Below are positions 7,925 through 18,490 of a stretch of DNA of 64,000 nucleotides, one piece after another. Position 1 is the stretch's first letter. Every line of letters begins with the position of its first letter. Below the pieces are notes generated by a model. That model had not been told where the DNA came from. It ran no database searches and was given only the letters and a program-made list of their open reading frames with translations. A program made the position numbers and the translations under genes. The stretch lies in contig VRMN01000008.1 in NCBI GenBank assembly GCA_008690995.1, positions 1 through 64,000 of the forward strand, in the 5' to 3' direction. Origin of the DNA: Porphyridium purpureum. Lineage: Eukaryota > Rhodophyta > Bangiophyceae > Porphyridiales > Porphyridiaceae.

Positions 7925-10900
7925 ATGGATAGCCATCAGTGGGAGCTGAGCAAGGAGAATGTGATGCCGCTGGCACGCGGAAGGGACGTGCAGGTGCTGA
8001 ACGAAAAGCTCGCGCCCAATGTAGGAACGCCCGCACAGCACCAGGGCACCGGGAGGTCTGAGGAGAAAGCACGCGCTGCCGCCCGAGCGGCGTTCGAGCA
8101 TCGTATCGATATCGCCACCAGCAGCAGGCAGCCCAGCGAGAGCATTTTGGCCATATGGAGGGAGTACATAAAGTGGTCACAGGACGAGCATCCAGCTGGC
8201 GACATTGCAACCATCAAGCTGCTCGAAAGATGCACCAAGTACTTCGCACATGACGCCCAAGTCGCCAATGATATCCGTTACCTCCGGATTTGGATCTTGT
8301 ACGCTGACCTTGCATCGCCTGATCCTTCGGATATCTTTGCGTACATGTACTCGAATCAGATTGGACTCGACCTTGCGCTGTTCTACGAGGCTTACGCCAT
8401 CGTCCTAGAGAAGAAGCGACAGTATGCCATGGCAGACAAATTATACCAAGAAGGCATTGCGCGCAGCGCCAAGCCGCCTGAGCGCCTCGAGAATCGACAC
8501 AAGGAATTTCAACATCGAATGGCATTGCGCGTGGAGCGGCAGAATGAGCAGAAAAGACTGGCGGCATACGCCGAGCCGCCGGCATCAAGGAACGGTACAA
8601 CGGCATTAGAAGAACTTCAGCGCTCCGCCGGTCGCGGAAGCAGCACTGTGAACAATAGCAATGCGCGCGGAACGGTTGCGTCAGCGAACCACGTCAGGCA
8701 TGCTCAGTCAAGGACCTCAGTGCAACCCGCAGTTTCTGGGCCCCGTGATGGCAGCGCTGGTGGTTTCCAGATCTTTCATGATTCGGCTGCAGCCAGTGAG
8801 GTTCAAATCCCGCAAGTGCACGTAAAGAATCCGCGCGCAGGATTTCCAGCGGTTTCCTTGTCGGCCAAAGAAAATTCTGCATTACCGACAAAGTGGAATG
8901 AGGGCTTTGAAGATGCCGCTACCACCCCAAACCTCTCGTCGAGAGCGGGGTCTGGCGTCCGTAGTGGTCGTGTGGAACCTCCTCCGGCAGCATCCTTCCA
9001 AATTTACACAGACTCGACGGTGCCCTCAAGTTTCTCACAAGGTTCCGGCGCTGGAACGGGAAGTGTGCGGAACACTTCGGTGCTCAAAGTTCGAACCGAA
9101 GAGCCTGAGAAGATTGAAGTCCGGCTACCTGAACCGTCTCCTGCGAGATTGTCAAGTTCACAAAAGACACCCGGTGATGAGCTGGTTGCAGAAGTATCTC
9201 GAATGGGTCTCAAATCACACAGTGAACAAGGTGATCAACTACGACCTGAAGCGTATCCACCCGGACCTGTCGTCGAGACACCAAAAGCAGAGAATGGTCA
9301 CGACTGTCCCGATACGCGTTCACAACCGCCTGCTCCGGGTGTCAAGAACACGCCACTGGCGCGCAAGCTTGCGTTTGATGTCAGCGAGCCGACCATTAAT
9401 ACCAAGGAAGCAATGCAGGAGATCGAGGCCATGTTCAGTTCACCTCTTCCTTTCGAGCATGCCGCAGATGACGTCACGCAGGACGACTTAACGTGGACGG
9501 CAATACCACCACAACAGGCCCCTCAGCAGCTGGAGCGAGAATATCAAGAACGACAGCAAGCGAATTCAGCGCGACCACCTCTGCCACCATCTTCTGCGCG
9601 CAAGGCTCTTATGGAACAGCCGCCTCATTCACAACCCTTTTCGCATGCAGGAAATCCGGCTGTGGCAGGGACCTTTGGTGCGAAGCCCCCGCTTCCGTTC
9701 AGAAACCAGCAACCTTGCAACAATGCGCCGACCATGAGAGCAGCAGAGCAGGCGGCGCTGCCGATGGAGACGAGCAGCAGGAGCAGCAGCGGTAATCCCA
9801 GCCTCGTGAAGACTATTGACCCTCAAAATGAGGAGGTGAGCTATGCAGTGGAGGAAAAAATCACGCCGTGGTTTGCGGAGCAGCACGCGTACAAGCTAAT
9901 TGAAGGCTCACCGGCACTTCTCGTTGGCGAGTTGGTTGTGATGGATCGTGATGACAAGCCGAACTCGACGTACTTTGTGCATCGCAAGTTGGATGAAGCG
10001 GCGTCTGGAGACAAAGCGTCGCACGCGCTCTACGCGGTAGAGAAAGTCGACGACGTCATGATGATGGATGTCGATGCCTCGGTCGACGACCACGGCACGT
10101 CAGGACTGGCGTCAGATGCCTCGCTACGAATGAAGGTGGTGCGAGGTAATTCTGCCTGGGAGTTTTACGTGCTCAGCATGCTTCATAACCGCATGGGAAG
10201 TGGATCGGCCAAGGACGCATTTTCTGCATCGATGGCACAGAGATTTCCTCGTCCCGAGGCGCATTACGACTCGGAGTCTGCGTCATACCTCTTGACGAGC
10301 CTGAGCGGCGAGCAGTGTTCTCTGCAATTCGCACTTGATCTGTACGTGCAAGAACAGCGCCACATGCCACCGGCACTCGTGGCCTTTTATGCCATTGAGA
10401 TGCTGCGCGTGGCTGACACGTTGCAAAGATGTTCCATCATCCACACCGGGCTCAACCTCGGAAGCTTCATTGTAAGAAATCAGTCGATATCCACGCGTGA
10501 ATGGGGTGCATGGGAGCCGCAGGAACGATCAGGCTGGTGGTCAAAGGGTCTGATCTTGGATGACTTCCACCGTGCCATTGACGTGACGTTATTTGACACC
10601 AGCACCCGCTTCAAGTATGCTCGCGAGTCTCACAACTGGTACTTTGATCGTGACGCAAAGGCTCTGGCTCGGATCATGGATGAGATGCTGGAAATCAGTT
10701 GCCTTGGTGAGGGGAGCGACATGGACGACGAAGACGACGAGGAGCAGGTGCAGCTGACCGAGGCTATTCGACAGGTTATCAAGGGTTTGGAAAGGAAACA
10801 GGATAACCCTGCTGATCGTCCGCAAATCGACTACATCTCCATGGCGAATCGCTTGGAAAGCGTGCTCGCAGCGCAAACGTCAAAGACACGCACACTCAAA

Positions 10901-10990
10901 AATACGCTGATGCGCCAGAACATGATGATCTACAATGCGCGTGCGACTGAGAATACGACCACGACTCTCTTTCTACCAAGCAGGAGATGA
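7925..10990 (+). CDS. MadBub (Mad3/BubR1-like) spindle checkpoint protein with pseudokinase
   Basis: Protein of 1021 residues. Residues about 70-200 form a Mad3/BUB1 homology region 1 (TPR-like fold; motifs AIWREYIKWSQ, RYLRIWILYAD, AYAIVLEKKRQYAMADKLYQ). KEN boxes stand at 10-12 and 315-317; in BubR1/Mad3 these bind Cdc20 and inhibit the APC/C. The middle is disordered and Pro/Ser-rich. The C-terminal 320 residues follow a BUB1-type kinase fold with a possible VAIK lysine (AVEKV, Lys707). The catalytic loop reads IIHTGLNLGSFIV (His840 onward) where active kinases have HxDxKxxN, and the DFG position reads DDF at 879-881. The catalytic Asp is missing, so it is probably a pseudokinase like vertebrate BubR1. 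No second BUB1-type gene is in the window. Confidence 0.85.
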   Translation: MDSHQWELSKENVMPLARGRDVQVLNEKLAPNVGTPAQHQGTGRSEEKARAAARAAFEHRIDIATSSRQPSESILAIWREYIKWSQDEHPAGDIATIKLLERCTKYFAHDAQVANDIRYLRIWILYADLASPDPSDIFAYMYSNQIGLDLALFYEAYAIVLEKKRQYAMADKLYQEGIARSAKPPERLENRHKEFQHRMALRVERQNEQKRLAAYAEPPASRNGTTALEELQRSAGRGSSTVNNSNARGTVASANHVRHAQSRTSVQPAVSGPRDGSAGGFQIFHDSAAASEVQIPQVHVKNPRAGFPAVSLSAKENSALPTKWNEGFEDAATTPNLSSRAGSGVRSGRVEPPPAASFQIYTDSTVPSSFSQGSGAGTGSVRNTSVLKVRTEEPEKIEVRLPEPSPARLSSSQKTPGDELVAEVSRMGLKSHSEQGDQLRPEAYPPGPVVETPKAENGHDCPDTRSQPPAPGVKNTPLARKLAFDVSEPTINTKEAMQEIEAMFSSPLPFEHAADDVTQDDLTWTAIPPQQAPQQLEREYQERQQANSARPPLPPSSARKALMEQPPHSQPFSHAGNPAVAGTFGAKPPLPFRNQQPCNNAPTMRAAEQAALPMETSSRSSSGNPSLVKTIDPQNEEVSYAVEEKITPWFAEQHAYKLIEGSPALLVGELVVMDRDDKPNSTYFVHRKLDEAASGDKASHALYAVEKVDDVMMMDVDASVDDHGTSGLASDASLRMKVVRGNSAWEFYVLSMLHNRMGSGSAKDAFSASMAQRFPRPEAHYDSESASYLLTSLSGEQCSLQFALDLYVQEQRHMPPALVAFYAIEMLRVADTLQRCSIIHTGLNLGSFIVRNQSISTREWGAWEPQERSGWWSKGLILDDFHRAIDVTLFDTSTRFKYARESHNWYFDRDAKALARIMDEMLEISCLGEGSDMDDEDDEEQVQLTEAIRQVIKGLERKQDNPADRPQIDYISMANRLESVLAAQTSKTRTLKNTLMRQNMMIYNARATENTTTTLFLPSRR

Positions 10991-11151
10991 GGCTGGAGCA
11001 AGCCGAAGGGAGAACACCTTCACAGATCACGTACGATTCTGTTGATTATAAACGGGAAAAGCTATACGACGCGACATCCTTATGGTACATAAATCTCGGC
11101 ACAACAATCGTAATCACCAATTCGAGGTGCCTTGTTTTCATGCTAGCTCAC

Positions 11152-14025
11152 TCAGTACGTACTCGCGCGGCCAAGCGCAATAATCATGGCCTCAAGTGAT
11201 TTCGTGAACTCGGTGTTCTCAATCAAACTTCGAATGCTGTGGGGCATGCGGTACCGCCAGCACCCGTCCTTCTCGCCCGGTCGATTGATGGCGTCCTTGA
11301 GCGGGTCCTTTGTGCGCAGCGCTGGTTCCATGTCCATCAAGTCCTGGATGGGGAAGATGGCCCACATCGACGAGCTCTTCAGGTGCTGCTCGACGACCTT
11401 GCGCGAAACCCAGCTCTCGCACTGAGCGGGCGGGTTTGACCCAAAAAAGGTACGGTAAAACTCTTCACAACGCCCGCGGTCCTCGGTCCACCATCCCCGT
11501 ACGGTAGAGCAGTCGTGACACGAAGGCGTTGCGATGGTGAGATACGAGTAACGCGCAGGGTCGCCAAAGCTTCCGTCCTTTGGCCAGCGCTGAATGCGCA
11601 GGCCCAAAATCCCGAGCTCGTCCAGAACCTCGTATGCCTCGGGTGGAACAGCGCCAAGATCTTCTGCGCACACCATCATCTTGGCTGCGTCTTGCAAAGC
11701 ACCCAGCCGCGTTTCACCTTCCTTGCGCCAGTTCTGCCGCTCCCAGAAGAAGTTGTGCCACAACCCAGCGAGTCGGTCTTTGGCCTCTTGCGGCCCAAAA
11801 TGGTGGTACGACGACGTGTGATACATGTGGCAGGTCAGATAAAATTCCGTCTTTGGATTCTTCTCTGAAGGAATTGCAATCACATTATCCACCAGACCCC
11901 AAAGCTCATTTCTCCAGTGCTGATTGCGCTTCCCTTCCTCTGTGCGCTCAGGCGGCAGACTGCTCACGGGCAGTGCTTCGCCTATGGCCGCGACCGTGCT
12001 GAACTCTGGCTTAAAATGAAACACGCCAGATCCAGCGTCAACCATGAACATTTTGGCAACCTCAGCCGCCTCGTTGCCAAACGCCTTCTCCAGCATCCAC
12101 CAACGAATATAGGGCTTGGTTATGCGATCCATATCGTGAACACCACAACTGTGAAGCTCCGAAATGTGCACAGGCTTGCAAGGCTCCAGATGACCCAGCA
12201 TGCCTGTCCAATTGTGCGCCGGAATGGCCCATATTCGGAAGAAACCTAGAACGTGATCAATGCGGAACGCCTGGAAATACTGCGCCATGTGGCTGAGTCG
12301 TTTACGCCACCAGGAATACTTGTCCTCTGCCATGGCGTCCCAGTCATACAGCGGAAAGTCCCAGTTCTGCGCGCTGCCCATGAATGCAGGCGCGCCGGCC
12401 GACCAATCCATCAAAAAGTTCTTTGGGTTTGTCCACGTGTCTGCCGAGTAACGCGCAACACCAATTGGAAGGTCGCCCTTGATTGAGATCCCGCGGTCGC
12501 GCGCATAGTCCGAAGCGCGTTTGAGCTGAAGATGCAGATGATACTGCACAAAATAGTGCAAGCAAATCTTGTCATACAACGATGACTTTTCTTCAATCAG
12601 TTCCGGCACGTCCTTGACTGTTTTTGACCACTTGGTGAAATTCCACTCGCCTGTCTGATCCAGCAGAGCCTTCCAAGTTGCATACGCCGGCAGCCAGTCC
12701 ATATTTTTGCTCCACCAGTTTCGAAAGTCCGCAGAGCGCGCCGTTTCTTGCCATGTGTCACGATAAATGCGATGCAAAAGCAAAAGCTTTGTTCGAATCA
12801 CGTCAGTATACTCGACCTCTGGCGCCTGGTTGAGTGTTTGCACGGCTGCTTCAATTTCGGTCACGAGTTCCGGAGGCACGCTACTGAGGTCCGGCTTGTC
12901 CAGATGAGCGAAGCGGTGCACATTGGAAGCGGAGCGCTTCAGCGATCCACCGGTTGGTCCGCCACTGTACGCAACTATCGCTGTCTCAAGAATGCGCATA
13001 TAGATTGGGTGAAGGGCAAACACGGAATTCGCCGAGTATGGGGAAGGGTCGTCACCCGTGTCATTGACTGGGAGGACCTGGATGATCTTGTTGCCTGTGA
13101 GGACGCACCAATCTACCATTTCCTGCAGGTCGAGGAACTCACCGACGCCCATGGAGCGCTCGGAACGCAATGAGAAGACCGGTACTGCGATGCCGGAACC
13201 CTTCCAAGGATGCGCGTACTCGAATGTCTCGTCAATATTGAGACAATTTGTCTTTGGATTCCGAGGCGGCGTCATGTGGCGCGCTGTGCCTCGCTCACGG
13301 AACACGAGCTCGTCCTTTTCGTCGAACACGGCGTACTTGTACTCAAAGTCCATTTCCTCCCGAGGAAAGTACAAAACGCAGCCGTACAGGTGCTGGCCCA
13401 AATTGAGCATGTGTATTTTGAGGTCTGGATTCCAATTACCGACAACGTCGTGCCCTCCTGTGATGTGGACGGTATGCCCATGCATGAGCCGCGGCACGAG
13501 CACCACGAATCGCACCGCGACCACGCCTTCCGGAAATGCACCGCGTTGGCGCCAATGGTTGCCGAGCGACTTGTCCCCGAGCATCGAGTCCATCTTGGGA
13601 ATACCGTGCGGACCGAAAATGGCATCTGTGAAGCATGTGGTTACAAATACATTGGTGTCCGGCGCGCGGAACGAGTCGTGAGACTCGAGCACGTCGCCGT
13701 CCTGCAATCCCTGCAGCGAGGCGTACCGAATTGTCTGCACGGCCTCGTACCGTTTCTTGTGCGGCCACACGACGACGTACTTGTACACGAGCCGGTCATT
13801 GGGCTGCGCGAGAGCGAGCGAAATTTCGGTGGAGCCCTCCCAATACCCTCCCTCCTTGAAGTGCAGCTTGAGCGCCTGGTCTACATCATTCTTCCCGAAC
13901 GCCGGGTGTGGGCCCACGGCGACCAGCGAACTCCCAAACTCTGCATAATAATGAATGCGGAGAATCACGGTCACCTTACCTTGTTGTCCCTTCTGTCCCA
14001 TCAGACCGCGGATCGCTCCAATCAT
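11152..14025 (-). CDS. DPE2: 4-alpha-glucanotransferase, DPE2 type (two CBM20 domains plus GH77)
   Basis: Protein of 957 residues from the ATG at 14025; the frame extends three codons further only through a GTG. The order matches plant DPE2: two starch-binding CBM20 domains (about 17-122 and 167-262; motifs GYWEGSTEISL and GNWNPDLKIHM), then a GH77 amylomaltase domain to the C-terminus. The nucleophile Asp590 lies in FRIDHVLGFFRIW and the acid/base candidate Glu788 in AEDLGAVP. DPE2 transfers glucose from maltose to cytosolic glucans. No targeting peptide is present, which fits red algae, where floridean starch is built and degraded in the cytosol. The gene converges with the MadBub gene and diverges from coproporphyrinogen oxidase. 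Confidence 0.95.
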   Translation of the reverse strand: MIGAIRGLMGQKGQQGKVTVILRIHYYAEFGSSLVAVGPHPAFGKNDVDQALKLHFKEGGYWEGSTEISLALAQPNDRLVYKYVVVWPHKKRYEAVQTIRYASLQGLQDGDVLESHDSFRAPDTNVFVTTCFTDAIFGPHGIPKMDSMLGDKSLGNHWRQRGAFPEGVVAVRFVVLVPRLMHGHTVHITGGHDVVGNWNPDLKIHMLNLGQHLYGCVLYFPREEMDFEYKYAVFDEKDELVFRERGTARHMTPPRNPKTNCLNIDETFEYAHPWKGSGIAVPVFSLRSERSMGVGEFLDLQEMVDWCVLTGNKIIQVLPVNDTGDDPSPYSANSVFALHPIYMRILETAIVAYSGGPTGGSLKRSASNVHRFAHLDKPDLSSVPPELVTEIEAAVQTLNQAPEVEYTDVIRTKLLLLHRIYRDTWQETARSADFRNWWSKNMDWLPAYATWKALLDQTGEWNFTKWSKTVKDVPELIEEKSSLYDKICLHYFVQYHLHLQLKRASDYARDRGISIKGDLPIGVARYSADTWTNPKNFLMDWSAGAPAFMGSAQNWDFPLYDWDAMAEDKYSWWRKRLSHMAQYFQAFRIDHVLGFFRIWAIPAHNWTGMLGHLEPCKPVHISELHSCGVHDMDRITKPYIRWWMLEKAFGNEAAEVAKMFMVDAGSGVFHFKPEFSTVAAIGEALPVSSLPPERTEEGKRNQHWRNELWGLVDNVIAIPSEKNPKTEFYLTCHMYHTSSYHHFGPQEAKDRLAGLWHNFFWERQNWRKEGETRLGALQDAAKMMVCAEDLGAVPPEAYEVLDELGILGLRIQRWPKDGSFGDPARYSYLTIATPSCHDCSTVRGWWTEDRGRCEEFYRTFFGSNPPAQCESWVSRKVVEQHLKSSSMWAIFPIQDLMDMEPALRTKDPLKDAINRPGEKDGCWRYRMPHSIRSLIENTEFTKSLEAMIIALGRASTY

Positions 14026-14921
14026 CCGGGGCACCCCTTCTCAGTACCCGTGTCACACACAAAATCACAAACACACACCTTGTCGCCGTACCCTACCTCA
14101 GCGCTCCACTCGTGCTACTCCCCTCCCCTCCCTCCCAAACTCCCACTCGCTTCCCGCTTCTCCTCTTCCGGCTCGTTCGCTCTTCTGTTCAAACCCGCCT
14201 CCCTCCTCACATCAAGCCCCACCTTGGTTTTCCCCTTTGACCAACAAACCGCACTCAAAAAGTACAGCAGCGTCCCTTATCAACCACCTCGCCTCATAAC
14301 AAAACCGCTCTGTTTCTGTATCAAAGTCGATCCGGTCGCACAGTTTGGGCATCGAGCGGATCATGCCTCAGAGGGGTGTACAGTGCGTCGTTTTGACCTA
14401 ATCCAGTTGCTGGTTTGTTTTTTTTTCACAGGAAGTGCACAGAATGGAGTGACACAAAGATCGCGCGGTGTTCGGAATGCGGAATGTCTTTTGCATGCCG
14501 CATTGCAGAGACTCCGTGTACTTTTGTGTACTGTTCGTTTTGTGCTTGTATGTTTTTTGAGCTCAGTTTGTGATGTTGGTTACACGCGCTTCCTTCCGTG
14601 CGCCGCAATAAGCGCGTGTGTGGGTGTGAGCTCGTGCGCGCGGCCATGTCGGCTGCGGAGGTGATGCCGCGGTTGATACACACAGACAGGCACGAGATAT
14701 CGCAACGCAGTCACCGCGACGACGTCGACGACGACGACGACAGCGAGGTAGAGGCTTACCGGTCGCGAGTTGGTGACTGGTTCTGCGCTGAAGGGCAAGT
14801 GACGTGTGTGGGTGGGTCCACTTGTCTCTGTGAGATTGGGAGGTGGGGGTGCAGCAGAAACGTGGGGCAAGGGGATTATTCTGTGTGAGCGAGATATTTG
14901 GAAGGAGAGCGATCAGAGAAG
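14026..14921. promoter_or_regulatory. Divergent promoter region with TGTACAGTG motif
   Basis: About 900 bp between the divergent DPE2 and coproporphyrinogen oxidase starts. It holds an exact TGTACAGTG at 14377-14385, a weaker AGTACAGCAG at 14261-14270, a GTGTAC pair at 14516-14533, a T-rich run at about 14415-14427 and a short (CGA)n tract at about 14718-14742. No coding frame here is convincing. Confidence 0.45.
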
Positions 14922-16145
14922 ATGAAGACGCCAGTTGGGTTTGTGGGCGTGAGCTCTGGTGCGTGCGTCCGCCCGGTGGTTCGCTCGGCGCAAGGTCCAA
15001 GTCAGAATGGCGCCGTGCGTGTCGGCGTGGCCGCCGGTCGGACGTGCAGAAAGGCGGCGGTGCGGGACCTTGCGATGACAATGTCGTCGCCCGCCTCGTC
15101 TGCGGGGAAGCACGCCGACGCGCAGCCAGACGCGAGCAAGAAATCTGCCGCATTCTTCAGCAACCACACCTACTTGGCTCCGCATGAGGTGCCAGAGCTG
15201 CTTGCGAGTGGCTCGGAAGACGCGCAGAGCATGCGCGTGCGCTTCGAGCGTATGATCCGCACCGCGCAGGACGAGATCTGCGCCGCCATTGAAAAGCTCG
15301 ACGGCAAGGCCAAGTTCCGCCAAGACGCGTGGTCGCGCAGCGGCGGCGGCGGCGGAATCGCGCGCGTACTCACCGATGGCGCCGTGTTCGAAAAAGCAGG
15401 AGTCAACGTAAGCGTCGTGTACGGCGTCATGCCGCCAGAGGCCATCAAGGCCGCGACCGAACGTGGCGTTGCGCGCGATGCAGGCTTCAAGGAGGGTGAA
15501 CCAGTGCCCTATTTCGCGTGCGGCATTTCGTCTGTGATGCACCCGCGCAACCCGATGGCGCCGACGGTCCACTTTAATTATCGCTACTTTGAGACCGACG
15601 GCGGAGTGTGGTGGTTTGGCGGTGGAACTGATCTCACGCCGTCGTATTTGTTCGAGGACGATATCAAACATTTCCACGGAACGTACAAGAAGGTGTGCGA
15701 CAAGCATGATCCGGAGCTCTTCCCCAAGTTCAAGGCATGGTGCGACCGATACTTCACCATCACGCATCGCGGTGAAATGCGCGGCATGGGCGGGATTTTC
15801 TTCGACGACTTCAACGACCGCAGCCCGGAGCAGCACCTGGCGTTCTCAACCGACGCTTGCAACGCGTTTCTGGACGCGTATGTTCCCATCGTGCAGCGCC
15901 GCAAGGACTTGGAGTACTCGCCAAAGCAGAAAGAGTGGCAGCAAATACGCCGTGGCCGTTACGTCGAATTCAATCTGGTGTACGATCGCGGTACTATTTT
16001 CGGGCTCAAGACCGGTGGGCGCATTGAATCGATTCTCATGTCGCTCCCCGAAACTGCGCGATGGGAGTACGACCACCATCCCGAGGAGGGCTCGTGGGAA
16101 GCCAAGACGCTCGAGTGCATGAAAAACCCGGTCGACTGGGTGTAG
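14922..16145 (+). CDS. HEMF: Coproporphyrinogen III oxidase, oxygen-dependent, with targeting leader
   Basis: Protein of 407 residues. The core carries the family's conserved blocks: [37 protein letters not shown], and [16 protein letters not shown] followed by [17 protein letters not shown]. The enzyme converts coproporphyrinogen III to protoporphyrinogen IX by oxidative decarboxylation in haem and chlorophyll synthesis. The first 60 residues or so lack acidic residues and are rich in Val, Ala, Ser and Arg ([17 protein letters not shown]), as expected for a plastid transit peptide. I chose the ATG at 14922; an in-frame codon eight triplets upstream would add acidic residues at the N-terminus. 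The identification is firm; plastid location is inference from the leader. Confidence 0.96.
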   Translation: MKTPVGFVGVSSGACVRPVVRSAQGPSQNGAVRVGVAAGRTCRKAAVRDLAMTMSSPASSAGKHADAQPDASKKSAAFFSNHTYLAPHEVPELLASGSEDAQSMRVRFERMIRTAQDEICAAIEKLDGKAKFRQDAWSRSGGGGGIARVLTDGAVFEKAGVNVSVVYGVMPPEAIKAATERGVARDAGFKEGEPVPYFACGISSVMHPRNPMAPTVHFNYRYFETDGGVWWFGGGTDLTPSYLFEDDIKHFHGTYKKVCDKHDPELFPKFKAWCDRYFTITHRGEMRGMGGIFFDDFNDRSPEQHLAFSTDACNAFLDAYVPIVQRRKDLEYSPKQKEWQQIRRGRYVEFNLVYDRGTIFGLKTGGRIESILMSLPETARWEYDHHPEEGSWEAKTLECMKNPVDWV

Positions 16146-16371
16146 ATTCACAAAGTTACTTAATCTTGAGCTCCCTATTTTTCCTTTGTTGGCCTGACGT
16201 TCCGGCAACACCTCCAACTGTGTAGCAATCGGAGTTGCGAGACTTGCGGCCTGCTTTTCTCTGCCGGAGCTGGAAAGGCCAGCTATCTATCGGTTCCTTC
16301 TACATCATCACGGTCTAGTCCCAAAAATTTCCTTTTGGAGAACATTTAAAGCAGCACGCCCAGCAATCGCA

Positions 16372-17190
16372 ATGGGCGACAGTGTGTCCTACGAAACCGC
16401 CGAATTTTACCCGCCCAGCGAGGACACAGACCTCCTCATCGACGCGCTGCGTGCTGATCTTGCACGCCTGCGCGCCACTTGCCGTGCTCGGCCCGTGGGC
16501 GCGAGCGTGATCGTAGAACTTGGAAGCGGTTCGGGCGCTGTGCTGCATGCGTTGGCGTGTACCCAGCGCACCTGCGGCGCTCCACCGGACGAGTGTCGAG
16601 CGCGCCTGCTCGACGATGAGTTGACGCAGTGCCGCCCCTTGTTTTTCGCCACAGATGTCAATTCGGCCGCCATGGCGAAGCTCCGCGAGATGCAGTGTCG
16701 CTGCCAGCTCACTGACGTAGAGCTTGTGCAGGCTGACCTGCTCGAGTTCTGGGCAGCGCCCCAGTCTGCGGTTGCAAGCGCAGGCGCAGGTTCTGCATCG
16801 TGTGTCTCACTTGAACGTCATGTGCAACTTGATGTGCTGGTCTTCAATCCGCCCTACGTGGCAACAGACCAGCAGGAGTTTGCTCATGCACTGGAGCAGC
16901 GCGACATCTATGCATCATGGGCTGGTGGCGAGAACGGTGCGCAGGTGATCCTGCGCTTCGTCCAACAAATCGCGAACGTTATGGCTGACGGCGGGCTTGT
17001 GTACTTGCTGATGCTCGATGTGAATCGGCCGCTGCAAATTGCAGAACTCATGAAGGCGAATGGCTTCCAAGGTGAGTGCATTGAGACGCGCACGACAGGC
17101 ATCGAGAGGTTGAGTGTGTGGCGTTTTACGTACTCGAGCGTGGAATCCAACGCTTCACACTTCACGCGAGAAATTCTACGATCGCGTTGA
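16372..17190 (+). CDS. HemK2/N6AMT1-type glutamine N5-methyltransferase (eRF1)
   Basis: Protein of 272 residues with a class I SAM-dependent fold. YPPSEDTDLLIDAL at the N-terminus matches the SEDTFLL motif of the N6AMT1/Mtq2 group. VELGSGSGAVLHAL is the SAM-binding loop, and FNPPYVAT is the NPPY motif that binds the Gln side chain. SWAGGENGAQVI matches the AWAGGxxGxxV block specific to this subgroup. In other eukaryotes it works with Trm112 to methylate the GGQ glutamine of release factor eRF1. The 225-bp gap upstream shows no known element. It converges with the cap methyltransferase gene, with only about 58 bp between stop codons. Confidence 0.9.
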   Translation: MGDSVSYETAEFYPPSEDTDLLIDALRADLARLRATCRARPVGASVIVELGSGSGAVLHALACTQRTCGAPPDECRARLLDDELTQCRPLFFATDVNSAAMAKLREMQCRCQLTDVELVQADLLEFWAAPQSAVASAGAGSASCVSLERHVQLDVLVFNPPYVATDQQEFAHALEQRDIYASWAGGENGAQVILRFVQQIANVMADGGLVYLLMLDVNRPLQIAELMKANGFQGECIETRTTGIERLSVWRFTYSSVESNASHFTREILRSR

Positions 17191-17248
17191 TCTGCGGCGG
17201 TGAAAGTGTACTTCCGCAAAGCTTTTACCATGTCGAGTCTCCTATCGG

Positions 17249-18352
17249 TCAAGGTCTACTGCTCGAGTCCGGCGATTCTGGCGAGTCTCGCGAGTCCGAC
17301 ATGGCATTCACTTGTGGTACACTGTCCACGGTGTCGTCGACTGTCATAGACCCTTGCACTGTCATACGGATGATCTGAGACGGCTCCAGGCGGAGTTTGT
17401 CTTCATTTAAATCAGAGAGCCTCTGCAGAGCATCAACAGCACCGAGACCAAGCGGCGCCATGTCACCAGTCTTCTGGAAGACAAACGTTGTGTACAAATA
17501 AATTGCGTCCCACTCGTCGCAAGGAAAACTGCGGTCATGGCCTAGAACCTTGTTCCGCTCAAAACTTTTCATAGAGGCGTCGACAGTTTGCTGATCCACC
17601 CAAAATTGGTGAAGGTTCTTTGCCTCGATTAGCTTGAGGCCGTATTCCTCGGCAATGCGGGCGAATGCTGGCATGTGGACAACAAACTCTGGGCAATCTT
17701 CAACTTGTTCATCCAACGTGAAGAAATACTTGTGCCCAAACGGCTGATCCTTCCGAAAGCACTTTCTCGCATTTTCATCGGTAAAACGGACCGCGTATAC
17801 CGGATTTCCAAATGTCAGATGTTGCACCGCGTATAGTTTGCGGAGCAGTACATTCGAGTCTGTGGTCGTGCCCAGAAAGTACCCGCCCTTTTTGAGTCGA
17901 GCAGTCGCATTTGTCAGCATTTGGCGTACGCGTGCCTCATTCTCAAACGCATAGTGGATTGCAAACTGGCAGCTCACGAGATCAAAGGTCAGCCCCGGCT
18001 CAAGATACGAGTCCAAATCCACCGCAAAGCAATCACCCCACAATAGCGAGCACGTAAACTTTGGCCCCGTTATCTCGCTATATCTGCCCACTGCTTGTTG
18101 TAGAGACACCAACGCCGTGTCGCAGCCGACATAGTGCAGCGCCATTGCGCGTTGCCATTTGAGCAAGTCGCCGCCCTTGCCACACGCAAAGTCCAGCACC
18201 GTGTAGCCCGGTCGCGAGTATTGCTGGATTAACACGTCCTTCACCCAATTGTTAAATTTCCGCAGCCGGATGATCCGCGATTCACGCCGCTCCCTCAGCC
18301 CGCGCTGCTCCACGCGATTATAGTGCTCTGCCACTCGCTCGTTATCTCCCAT
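17249..18352 (-). CDS. mRNA cap guanine-N7 methyltransferase
   Basis: Protein of 367 residues from the ATG at 18352; the longer frame to 18412 begins with GTG. RVAEHYNRVEQRG, RRESRIIRLRKFNNWVK and VLDFACGKGGDLLKW are signatures of the Abd1/RNMT family. The last is the SAM-binding motif and its surroundings contact the cap guanine. The enzyme methylates the 5' GpppN cap on nascent mRNA in the nucleus. Length is close to that of compact Abd1-like enzymes, with no guanylyltransferase fused. The start lies 138 bp from that of the divergent GET3-like gene, so they probably share a promoter. Confidence 0.93.
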   Translation of the reverse strand: MGDNERVAEHYNRVEQRGLRERRESRIIRLRKFNNWVKDVLIQQYSRPGYTVLDFACGKGGDLLKWQRAMALHYVGCDTALVSLQQAVGRYSEITGPKFTCSLLWGDCFAVDLDSYLEPGLTFDLVSCQFAIHYAFENEARVRQMLTNATARLKKGGYFLGTTTDSNVLLRKLYAVQHLTFGNPVYAVRFTDENARKCFRKDQPFGHKYFFTLDEQVEDCPEFVVHMPAFARIAEEYGLKLIEAKNLHQFWVDQQTVDASMKSFERNKVLGHDRSFPCDEWDAIYLYTTFVFQKTGDMAPLGLGAVDALQRLSDLNEDKLRLEPSQIIRMTVQGSMTVDDTVDSVPQVNAMSDSRDSPESPDSSSRP

Positions 18353-18490
18353 CGCAACCAATACTCGCGTTTCAACGCTGCCAACTTGCGCCAGCACGCT
18401 CGAGTTCTCCACGACTTCAAACCCTTTGAGGGCAGGGCGGAGTTGTCGAAGGGGTAGAAGTGTGTGTCTGTGCCTGAGTTGCGTGAGACG

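Noticed and set aside
13210-14664. Long plus-strand frame of about 480 codons opposite DPE2
   Set aside because: It is antisense to a well-supported DPE2 gene, has no domain, and is explained by GC-rich codon use of the real gene.
14913-15836. Minus-strand frame of about 300 codons opposite coproporphyrinogen oxidase
   Set aside because: Antisense to a firmly identified enzyme; Arg/His-rich composition and no motif.
17308-17324. GGTACACTGT near the 3' end of the cap methyltransferase as another promoter motif
   Set aside because: Lies inside coding sequence, is not an exact match and has no gene start nearby; probably chance.
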